Assembly: GCA_015222965.1 (NCBI GenBank)
Contig: JADFWF010000008.1
Location: 1-5,165, forward strand
DNA: 5,165 bases
Direction of reading: 5' to 3'
Origin: Pseudomonadota bacterium
GTDB taxonomy: Bacteria > Pseudomonadota > Gammaproteobacteria > SZUA-229
Shown here: piece by piece, positions 1 through 5,165 of the stretch
How positions within the stretch are numbered: position 1 is the first letter of the stretch
How the letters are laid out: every line of letters starts with the position of its first letter
The notes under the pieces: generated by a model
The model's database searches: none
The model's input: only the letters and a program-made list of their open reading frames with translations
What the model was told of the DNA's origin: nothing
Program-made: the position numbers and the translations under genes

Positions 1-128
1 ATCAAGAACTGCTAGGTGGTGTGCAGACAATGGTCATGGAAGATAAAGTTGTTGACTGGATCACTGAGCAGGCATCGGTCAGTGCTAAAGCCAGCACTTT
101 TGATGAAGTCATGAATCCTGAGGCTTAA
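1..128 (+). CDS. tig: Trigger factor, C-terminal end (partial, truncated by window edge)
   Basis: This is the 3' end of a gene entering from the left. The first complete codon starts at base 3 and the frame stays open for 41 codons to a TAA at 126-128. The last residues read TFDEVMNPEA, which matches the E. coli trigger factor ending TTFNELMNQQA. The preceding helix (MVMEDKVVDWITEQASVSAKA) resembles the end of the trigger factor C-terminal chaperone domain. Trigger factor is a ribosome-bound chaperone and peptidyl-prolyl isomerase that meets nascent chains at the exit tunnel. The ribosome-binding and PPIase domains lie outside the window. Position directly upstream of clpP, with a 61-bp gap, is the usual gammaproteobacterial arrangement and supports the call, which otherwise rests on a short stretch. 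Confidence 0.92.
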   Translation, partial: QELLGGVQTMVMEDKVVDWITEQASVSAKASTFDEVMNPEA

Positions 129-189
129 AAATTCGAACTTTTATTAGAATTCTGAAACAAACATCACATAAACATAAACGGCGAAAACA

Positions 190-816
190 ATGATCGATAA
201 TAATTCTAATAGTGCTTCAGAAGCGCAATCATTAAACCTGGTGCCAATGGTCATCGAGCAAACTCCTCGTGGAGAGCGTTCTTATGACATCTATTCGCGC
301 TTGCTCAAAGAGCGTGTAATTTTTATCGTGGGACAGATCGAGGACCACATGGCCAACCTCGTCGTGGCGCAGCTGTTATTTCTGGAATCAGAAAATCCGG
401 ATAAAGATATTTCAATCTACATCAATTCACCAGGCGGCTCGGTGACAGCGGGTCTGGCCATATACGACACCATGCAGTTTATCAAACCTGATATCAGCAC
501 ATTGTGTATCGGTCAGGCTGCCAGCATGGGCGCCGTATTACTGGCTGCGGGTACTAAAGGCAAACGTTTTTCATTGCCACATTCGCGCGTCATGATCCAT
601 CAGCCATTAGGTGGTTTTCAAGGGCAGGCAAGTGATATCGAGATTCACGCCAAAGAGATCTTAAAAATCCGTGAACAGTTAAATCAGTTATTGGCTAATC
701 ACAGCGGCCAGAGTATTGAGACGATCGATAATGACACCGAACGTGATAATTTCATGGGTGCTGATGAAGCCGTTGAATATGGCATGGTTGATGAAGTGCT
801 GAAATCGCGAGACTAG
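190..816 (+). CDS. clpP: ATP-dependent Clp protease proteolytic subunit ClpP
   Basis: ClpP is the serine peptidase that forms a double-heptamer barrel in the cytoplasm and degrades polypeptides threaded in by ClpX (or ClpA, not in this window). The 208 residues compare with 207 in E. coli. The catalytic triad is intact: Ser112 in the QAASMGA motif, His137 in VMIHQPLGG and Asp186 in DTERD, each one residue beyond the E. coli precursor numbering. The oxyanion and handle regions ([11 protein letters not shown] at 79-89, [14 protein letters not shown] at 144-157) are conserved. Residues 1-15 correspond to the removable propeptide and mature protein should begin near Asn16, before LVPMVIEQT. The propeptide sequence itself is unlike that of E. 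coli. The start at 190 gives the expected length. Its Shine-Dalgarno (GGCGA, 180-184) is weak. I see no good promoter in the 61 bp after tig, so expression from tig or further upstream is likely. This is inference. Confidence 0.98.
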   Translation: MIDNNSNSASEAQSLNLVPMVIEQTPRGERSYDIYSRLLKERVIFIVGQIEDHMANLVVAQLLFLESENPDKDISIYINSPGGSVTAGLAIYDTMQFIKPDISTLCIGQAASMGAVLLAAGTKGKRFSLPHSRVMIHQPLGGFQGQASDIEIHAKEILKIREQLNQLLANHSGQSIETIDNDTERDNFMGADEAVEYGMVDEVLKSRD

Positions 817-837
817 TTCTAAAATTTATTTTATTAA

Positions 838-871
838 AAATCAGTCGTTTATGTAAATAGATGACTGATTT
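838..871 (+). other. Stem-loop with GUAA tetraloop after clpP
   Basis: Arms AAATCAGTC (838-846) and GACTGATTT (863-871) are a perfect 9-bp inverted repeat. Pairing continues inward for six more pairs (847-852 with 857-862, two of them G-U wobbles), closing on a GTAA loop at 853-856. That is a 15-bp continuous stem with a GNRA-type tetraloop. The wobbles would be A-C mismatches in a transcript of the opposite strand, which suggests the + strand RNA is what folds. It begins 22 bases after the clpP stop. No real T-run follows on the + strand (only TTTA), so a role as 3'-end stabiliser or weak or Rho-assisted terminator of clpP mRNA fits better than a strong intrinsic terminator. On the - strand the stem is followed by five Ts. 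Confidence 0.6.
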
Positions 872-874
872 ACT

Positions 875-903
875 CTTGAAAAATATGAGTTCAGCCTCAT
901 ATT
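875..903 (+). promoter_or_regulatory. Sigma32-like (heat-shock) promoter upstream of clpX
   Basis: CTTGAAA at 875-881 exactly matches the sigma32 -35 core. After 13 bases, CCTCATATT at 895-903 matches the sigma32 -10 consensus CCCCATNTA at all but the third and last positions. The spacing lies in the accepted range. Transcription would start near 909-912, leaving a leader of about 150 bases before clpX. In E. coli the known heat-shock promoter precedes clpP and serves clpP-clpX together, so a separate one for clpX would be a different arrangement. No experimental support is visible here. Confidence 0.55.
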
Positions 904-904
904 T
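881..904. repeat. Perfect 9-bp inverted repeat overlapping the clpX promoter spacer and -10
   Basis: AAATATGAG (881-889) and CTCATATTT (896-904) are exact reverse complements around a 6-base centre, TTCAGC. The repeat fills the space between the -35 and the end of the -10 of the sigma32-like promoter. As DNA it could be an operator for a dimeric regulator. As RNA it is a short AU-rich hairpin with no T-run after it, so it is a poor terminator. The sequence alone cannot decide between these or chance. Confidence 0.45.
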
Positions 905-947
905 CCACAAAATACCTGTAAAAACCGGTCTAAACCCTACATGAATT

Positions 948-985
948 TTATCTATACGCTATTGTCTAGTGTATAGATAATTTTT
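948..985 (+). terminator. Hairpin plus T5 in the clpX leader; possible terminator or attenuator
   Basis: The arms at 948-961 and 967-980 pair over 14 bp with a single G-T wobble (958 with 970), around a 5-base loop TTGTC. Five Ts follow at 981-985. The shape is that of an intrinsic terminator, though the stem is AT-rich and so weaker than a GC-rich one. It lies 132 bases after the clpP stop and 79 bases before the clpX start. It could end clpP transcripts. It also sits inside the leader of transcripts from the proposed promoter at 875-903, so it could instead partly attenuate clpX or be an mRNA processing site. Confidence 0.5.
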
Positions 986-1052
986 AGCGATTATTGCAAG
1001 AATAACTTGAAAGATGGCCCGTGAATTGGCAAGGTAACAGTTAATACGTGTT

Positions 1053-1060
1053 GAGAGAGA
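1053..1060 (+). promoter_or_regulatory. Ribosome binding site of clpX
   Basis: The purine run GAGAGAGA ends three bases before the ATG at 1064. The GAGAG part (1053-1057) gives a usable Shine-Dalgarno spacing of six bases. It supports the chosen clpX start. Confidence 0.6.
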
Positions 1061-1063
1061 TTT

Positions 1064-2344
1064 ATGAGCGACGATAGAAACACCACCGGAAATGATTCAG
1101 AGAAACTTCTTTATTGTTCCTTCTGCGGCAAAAGCCAACACGAAGTTAAAAAGCTGATCGCAGGTCCCTCTGTTTACGTCTGTGACGAGTGCGTCGAGTT
1201 ATGCAATGACATCATCCTGGAAGAACTGGAAGATGAAACCAGTACCGCGATCAAGAAGTTACCGACACCGCGTGAAATTAATGCCATTCTCGATGATTAT
1301 GTTATCGGTCAGGCACGCGCCAAAAAAATACTCTCTGTAGCGGTTTACAACCACTACAAACGCCTTGAAGTAAAACATAAAAAAGACGACATCGAATTAT
1401 CTAAAAGCAACATTCTGATGATCGGGCCTACCGGTTCCGGTAAAACACTGCTGGCTGAAACATTGGCAAGATTGCTGGATGTGCCTTTCACCATCGCCGA
1501 CGCAACGACGCTGACCGAAGCAGGTTATGTCGGTGAAGATGTCGAAAATATCATTCAGAAATTATTGCAGAAATGTGATTATGACGTTGATAAAGCGCAG
1601 ACAGGCATCGTTTATATCGATGAGATCGATAAGATTTCCCGTAAATCTGATAACCCGTCAATCACCCGCGATGTATCAGGTGAAGGTGTGCAGCAGGCAT
1701 TGCTGAAGCTGATCGAAGGTACGGTGGCATCGGTTCCTCCGCAAGGCGGGCGTAAACATCCGCAGCAGGAATTTTTGCAGGTTGATACTTCTAACATCCT
1801 GTTTATCTGTGGTGGTGCTTTTTCCGGGCTCGATAAAGTTATCCGTAACCGTTCTGAAAAAGGCGGCATAGGTTTTAGCGCCGAAGTCAGAACAAAAGAA
1901 GAAGAACGTAAAGCACACGAAGTTATCGATGAGCTGGAAGCCGATGATTTGATCTCCTATGGTCTGATCCCGGAGTTCGTCGGTCGTTTACCCGTGGTAG
2001 CGACACTTGAAGAACTGGATGAAGATGCACTGGTTACTATTTTAACCGAGCCGAAAAATGCATTAAGCAAACAATACGGCAAGATGATCGAGATGGAAGG
2101 CAGTGAACTGGAGCTTCGCGAGGAAGCGCTGCATGCGATTGCCAAAAAAGCGATGGAGCGTAAAACCGGTGCCCGGGGATTACGCACCATACTCGAAAAT
2201 ATCCTGCTCGACACCATGTATGAACTGCCGTCACTGGACGGAGTTTCTAAAGTTGTTGTCGATGAGGCTGTAGTCGAGGGCAACAATCAGCCGTACCTGG
2301 TTTACGAAGGTGGTGAGCCGCAAAAGATAAGCCAGGAAAGTTGA
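1064..2344 (+). CDS. clpX: ATP-dependent Clp protease ATP-binding subunit ClpX
   Basis: ClpX is a hexameric AAA+ unfoldase that recognises tagged substrates such as ssrA-tagged proteins, unfolds them and passes them into ClpP in the cytoplasm. The 426 residues compare with 424 in E. coli. The N-terminal zinc-binding domain has all four cysteines (C18, C21, C40, C43). The AAA+ module shows Walker A GPTGSGKT at 121-128, pore-1 loop GYVG at 154-157, Walker B VYIDEID at 183-189 with catalytic Glu187, RKH loop at 230-232, arginine finger Arg308 in EFVGRLP, and sensor-2 GAR at 369-371. The ClpP-docking IGF tripeptide is present at 269-271, so it should work with the ClpP encoded just upstream. Divergence from E. 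coli is concentrated in the linker after the zinc domain (about 53-66), after the IGF loop (272-292) and at the C-terminus. The clpP-clpX spacer is 247 bp, longer than the roughly 125 bp I recall for E. coli, and carries its own regulatory signals. Confidence 0.99.
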   Translation: MSDDRNTTGNDSEKLLYCSFCGKSQHEVKKLIAGPSVYVCDECVELCNDIILEELEDETSTAIKKLPTPREINAILDDYVIGQARAKKILSVAVYNHYKRLEVKHKKDDIELSKSNILMIGPTGSGKTLLAETLARLLDVPFTIADATTLTEAGYVGEDVENIIQKLLQKCDYDVDKAQTGIVYIDEIDKISRKSDNPSITRDVSGEGVQQALLKLIEGTVASVPPQGGRKHPQQEFLQVDTSNILFICGGAFSGLDKVIRNRSEKGGIGFSAEVRTKEEERKAHEVIDELEADDLISYGLIPEFVGRLPVVATLEELDEDALVTILTEPKNALSKQYGKMIEMEGSELELREEALHAIAKKAMERKTGARGLRTILENILLDTMYELPSLDGVSKVVVDEAVVEGNNQPYLVYEGGEPQKISQES

Positions 2345-2434
2345 GAAGGTATTTAAGCGATCAGCAACTTACAAATATAAAACAGTGACTTGCAATTTAT
2401 CTTCTTGTTTTCAGTTTATTTTATTGTCAGGACA

Positions 2435-2464
2435 CTTGAAAAGCTTCGCGTTTGTCTACACTTA
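2435..2464 (+). promoter_or_regulatory. Sigma32-like (heat-shock) promoter upstream of lon
   Basis: CTTGAAA at 2435-2441 is a full match to the sigma32 -35 core. After 14 bases, CTACACTTA at 2456-2464 matches six of nine positions of CCCCATTTA. Transcription would start near 2470, about 25 bases before the lon ATG. The lon gene of E. coli is a known sigma32 target, which supports the call. The -10 is the weaker half. I saw no better sigma70 promoter in the 150-bp spacer, and no clear terminator after clpX, so read-through from clpX is also possible. Confidence 0.55.
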
Positions 2465-2484
2465 CTAATAACGATTTAATAATT

Positions 2485-2490
2485 AGAGGT
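2485..2490 (+). promoter_or_regulatory. Ribosome binding site of lon
   Basis: AGAGGT lies four bases before the ATG at 2495. It is the clearest Shine-Dalgarno in the window and fixes the lon start, two residues upstream of which there is no plausible alternative. Confidence 0.7.
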
Positions 2491-2494
2491 AGCC

Positions 2495-4933
2495 ATGGCT
2501 AGCACAAAAGACCAGGAAGCGAATTTACCGCAGTCTTCAGAAGTACCCGTTTTGCCGTTACGTGATGTCGTGGTTTATCCACATATGGTCATCCCTCTAT
2601 TCGTTGGCCGCGAAAAATCCATACAAGCACTTGATTCAGCGATGCAGGCTAACAAGCAGATATTGCTGGTGGCACAGAAAAGTGCCGATATCGATGATCC
2701 TGCAATCGATGATGTGCATGAGATCGGTACGCTTGCGACTATCCTGCAATTGTTAAAACTACCTGACGGTACCATCAAAGTACTGGTCGAAGGTTCTCAG
2801 CGCGCACATATCGAAGGCATGAAAGAGAGCGGTGCATTTTATGTTGCCGGTTATAGCCTGCTGTCAGATGATGCCCCTAAAGACGATCAGGAACTCGAAG
2901 TCCTGTCACGTTCGACACTCAGTGTTTTTGATCAATACGTAAAACTGAATAAGAAAGTACCTGCTGAAGTTTTAACTTCTCTGGCCGGTATCGATGAGCC
3001 TTCTCGCCTTTCCGATACGATCGCTGCGCATATGTCGCTGAAACTGGATGAGAAACAGAAGATTCTGGAAATCTCTAACGTGCAGCAGCGTCTCGAGTAC
3101 ATCATGAAGTTGATCGATGGCGAAATCGATATGCTGCAGATCGAAAAGCGTATCCGCGGCCGCGTCAAACAGCAGATGGAAAAAAGTCAGCGTGAGTATT
3201 ACCTGAATGAACAGATGAAAGCCATTCAGAAAGAGTTAGGTGATATGGAAGATACACCTAATGAAGTTGAAGAGCTGGAGCAAAAGATTGAAAAATCTGG
3301 CATGAGCAAAGAGGCCAGAAAAAAAGCGGATGGTGAATTAAACAAGCTGAAAATGATGTCACCGATGTCGGCTGAAGCGACGGTCGTGCGTAACTACATC
3401 GACTGGCTGGTCGACTGCCCGTGGAAGAAAAAATCCAAGATTCGGAATAATCTCGCCGGTGCCGAAGAGGTGCTCAATGAAGATCACTACGGTCTGGATA
3501 AGGTTAAAGAGCGCATACTGGAATATCTTGCTGTGCAGCAGCGGGTGAAGAAATTAAAAGGTCCGATATTATGTCTTGTCGGTCCGCCGGGTGTTGGTAA
3601 GACCTCACTAGGACAATCAATTGCCAGAGCGACTAATCGTAAATATACACGTATGGCACTGGGTGGCGTACGTGATGAATCAGAAATTCGTGGTCACCGA
3701 CGTACCTATATCGGTTCATTACCTGGGAAAATAATCCAGAATCTAAGCAAGGTGGGTACACGTAATCCATTATTCCTGCTCGATGAGATCGACAAGATGG
3801 CGGCTGATTTCCGGGGTGACCCGGCTTCAGCATTGCTGGAGGTTTTAGACCCTGAGCAGAACCACACATTTGCTGATCATTACCTGGAAGTGGATTTTGA
3901 CCTCTCTGACGTGATGTTTGTTGCCACCGCCAACAGTATGAATATTCCCGGCCCGTTATTGGACCGCATGGAAGTTATTCGTCTGCCGGGTTACACCGAA
4001 GATGAAAAAGTAGAGATAGCAAAAAACTATTTATTACCGAAGCAACTGAAAAATAATGGTTTAAAAGAAGGCGAATTAGAAATTACTGATGCAGCCCTGC
4101 GTGACGTGGTTCGCTATTACACACGCGAAGCAGGTGTACGCAGTATCGAGCGCGAGATAGCAAAGATCTGCCGTAAAGTTGTTAAGGAAGTCGTGCTCAA
4201 CAAAAAGAAAATAGGGGCCGTCACCAAGGTAACACCAAAAATACTGGAAAAATATCTTGGTGTTAAACGTTTCCGTTATGGTGTTGCCGAAGACAATGAT
4301 CAGATCGGTCAGGTTAATGGTCTGGCATGGACCGAGGTTGGTGGTGAATTATTGACTATCGAATCTGCGGTGATGACTGGTAAAGGCAAGCTTTCCTACA
4401 CCGGCCAGCTTGGTGATGTCATGCAGGAGTCAATCCAGGCGGCGATGACGGTAATTCGTAGTCGTGCAGCCGCCCTGGGTTTGAAACCAGATTTTCAGGA
4501 TAGTATCGATATCCATGTGCATGTACCTGAAGGCGCGACACCTAAAGATGGTCCAAGTGCGGGCGTCGGCATGTGTACAGCGCTGGCTTCATCGATTACC
4601 AAAAAGCCGGTCAATGCAAATGTTGCCATGACAGGTGAGATAACGCTGCGTGGTGAAGTACTGCCGATCGGCGGTTTGAAAGAAAAATTGCTGGCTGCGC
4701 ACCGCGCTGGAATCAAGACAGTTTTGATTCCGCATGAAAATGAAAAAGATCTGGTAGAGATCCCCAAAAATATTTTAAGCAAACTTGATGTGAAACCGGT
4801 ACGCTGGATTGATGAGGTGCTAGAACTTGCATTAACTGAAATGCCAATACCATTGAAAGATGCCGAAAAAGACGGTGAAAAGTCATCAAGTTCAGCAAAA
4901 AATAAAAAAACAGAGACCACCATGCGACACTAG
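2495..4933 (+). CDS. lon: ATP-dependent Lon protease (LonA type)
   Basis: Lon is a cytoplasmic hexameric AAA+ protease that unfolds and degrades misfolded and short-lived regulatory proteins in one polypeptide. It has 812 residues against 784 in E. coli. The substrate-binding N domain starts at [20 protein letters not shown] (17-36) and leads into a helical, coiled-coil-like stretch (about 210-290, including [20 protein letters not shown]). The AAA+ module has Walker A GPPGVGKT at 363-370, pore-loop Tyr405 in RRTYIG, Walker B LLDEID at 428-433, sensor-1 Asn480, arginine finger Arg491 and sensor-2 Arg549. The protease domain holds the Ser-Lys dyad: Ser688 in PKDGPSAG and Lys731 in [11 protein letters not shown]. 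No key residue is missing. The extra length lies mainly at the C-terminus, where about 28 residues (785-812) form a Lys/Glu/Ser/Thr-rich tail ending in MRH. The absence of a membrane segment and the bacterial N domain exclude LonB. Confidence 0.99.
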   Translation: MASTKDQEANLPQSSEVPVLPLRDVVVYPHMVIPLFVGREKSIQALDSAMQANKQILLVAQKSADIDDPAIDDVHEIGTLATILQLLKLPDGTIKVLVEGSQRAHIEGMKESGAFYVAGYSLLSDDAPKDDQELEVLSRSTLSVFDQYVKLNKKVPAEVLTSLAGIDEPSRLSDTIAAHMSLKLDEKQKILEISNVQQRLEYIMKLIDGEIDMLQIEKRIRGRVKQQMEKSQREYYLNEQMKAIQKELGDMEDTPNEVEELEQKIEKSGMSKEARKKADGELNKLKMMSPMSAEATVVRNYIDWLVDCPWKKKSKIRNNLAGAEEVLNEDHYGLDKVKERILEYLAVQQRVKKLKGPILCLVGPPGVGKTSLGQSIARATNRKYTRMALGGVRDESEIRGHRRTYIGSLPGKIIQNLSKVGTRNPLFLLDEIDKMAADFRGDPASALLEVLDPEQNHTFADHYLEVDFDLSDVMFVATANSMNIPGPLLDRMEVIRLPGYTEDEKVEIAKNYLLPKQLKNNGLKEGELEITDAALRDVVRYYTREAGVRSIEREIAKICRKVVKEVVLNKKKIGAVTKVTPKILEKYLGVKRFRYGVAEDNDQIGQVNGLAWTEVGGELLTIESAVMTGKGKLSYTGQLGDVMQESIQAAMTVIRSRAAALGLKPDFQDSIDIHVHVPEGATPKDGPSAGVGMCTALASSITKKPVNANVAMTGEITLRGEVLPIGGLKEKLLAAHRAGIKTVLIPHENEKDLVEIPKNILSKLDVKPVRWIDEVLELALTEMPIPLKDAEKDGEKSSSSAKNKKTETTMRH

Positions 4934-5021
4934 CTGGAGAGCTGGAATCCGTATGGCAGTATATGCTTATTTAATAACTCGTTAATTTAGCTAAATACTT
5001 CTTTATTTTATGTCTAAGCCG

Positions 5022-5054
5022 GCCAACGCATTTTATCAATGCGTTGGCTTTTTT
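5022..5054 (+). terminator. Strong intrinsic terminator downstream of lon
   Basis: GCCAACGCATT (5022-5032) and AATGCGTTGGC (5038-5048) form a perfect 11-bp stem with the 5-base loop TTATC, followed directly by six Ts (5049-5054). It lies 88 bases after the lon stop, and the intervening stretch is AT-rich with no gene that I can support. It should end transcripts of lon and of any read-through from the genes upstream, separating this cluster from the next gene. Confidence 0.93.
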
Positions 5055-5099
5055 ATTTGCAATAATCACTGAAATACCAGTGTTTTTGCAGGTTTGGCG

Positions 5100-5128
5100 T
5101 TGACACACTGATTAACTCACTGTATAAA
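5100..5128 (+). promoter_or_regulatory. Near-consensus sigma70 promoter reading out of the window
   Basis: A perfect -35 TTGACA (5100-5105) is followed after the ideal 17 bases by TATAAA (5123-5128), which matches the -10 at five of six positions. The start point would be near 5135. It lies 45 bp beyond the lon terminator and faces a gene not present here. In many gammaproteobacteria hupB (histone-like protein HU-beta) follows lon, and a highly expressed gene like that would suit so strong a promoter. A tRNA is another possibility. The target is inference only. Confidence 0.82.
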
Positions 5129-5165
5129 TCCCGCTTAGCAAAACTTTGGTAGTAACCTTTGCATG

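Noticed and set aside
861..944. 27-codon open frame (ATG to TGA) in the clpP-clpX spacer
   Set aside because: It has no Shine-Dalgarno, starts inside the first stem-loop and runs through the promoter motif. The length is within chance expectation.
1006..1012. Third CTTGAAA motif, 52 bases before the clpX start
   Set aside because: No sigma32 -10-like sequence lies 11-16 bases downstream and no sigma70 -10 fits TTGAAA at 16-18 bases, so I did not call a promoter.
1612..2286. Opposite-strand open frames within clpX
   Set aside because: They mirror a highly conserved coding sequence, have low-complexity Ser-rich translations and no start signals.
2453..2480. Possible sigma70 promoter TTGTCT, 16 bases, TTTAAT before lon
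   Set aside because: It would start transcription near 2487, inside the lon ribosome binding site, leaving almost no leader.
4495..4923. 142-codon opposite-strand open frame within the lon 3' end
   Set aside because: It is antisense to the conserved Lon protease domain, resembles no protein family that I know and lacks a ribosome binding site. It is a shadow of lon codon use.
4932..4947. Near-exact tandem copy of an 8-base unit (AGCTGGAG, AGCTGGAA)
   Set aside because: Two copies of so short a unit are expected by chance and match no known element.
4953..4985. 10-codon open frame just after lon
   Set aside because: Too short, with its purine-rich upstream sequence poorly spaced. Nothing supports translation.
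4985..4996. 12-bp perfect palindrome ATTTAGCTAAAT between lon and its terminator
   Set aside because: It has no loop, so it makes a poor RNA hairpin, and it lies in AT-rich sequence downstream of a gene with no promoter nearby.
5067..5087. Small hairpin CACTG/CAGTG followed by five Ts
   Set aside because: A 5-bp stem is too weak to count as a second terminator directly after the strong one at 5022-5054.

Overview
The window holds a classical bacterial protein quality-control locus in the order tig (3' end only) - clpP - clpX - lon, all on the + strand. The proteins align closely, residue by residue from memory, with the Escherichia coli trigger factor, ClpP, ClpX and Lon. This, the gene order and the moderate base composition point to a gammaproteobacterium. 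I cannot name the genus. The order is the common one in that class, where hupB often follows lon, but the gene after lon lies beyond the window edge and is not visible.

Layout: positions 1-128 are the last 41 codons of trigger factor. After a 61-bp gap with no convincing promoter comes clpP (190-816; 208 aa; Ser-His-Asp triad intact). A 247-bp spacer (817-1063) carries three successive perfect or near-perfect stem-loops and a sigma32-like promoter motif. It is followed by clpX (1064-2344; 426 aa; zinc-binding domain plus complete AAA+ module). A 150-bp spacer with a second sigma32-like motif precedes lon (2495-4933; 812 aa; N domain, AAA+ module and Ser-Lys protease domain all intact, with an extended charged C-terminal tail). 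The last 232 bp hold a strong intrinsic terminator (5022-5054) and then a near-consensus sigma70 promoter (5100-5128) firing out of the window.

The genes work as one system. Trigger factor receives nascent chains at the ribosome. ClpX unfolds tagged or damaged proteins and feeds them into the ClpP barrel. Lon degrades misfolded and regulatory proteins by itself. The sigma32-like motifs before clpX and lon suggest each gene can be induced separately by heat shock, while clpP may be read from tig or from a promoter upstream of the window.

I found no mobile element, CRISPR array, tRNA, rRNA or novel gene system. The parts worth a second look are regulatory: the structured clpP-clpX spacer, the paired heat-shock-like promoters, and the outward-facing promoter at the right edge.
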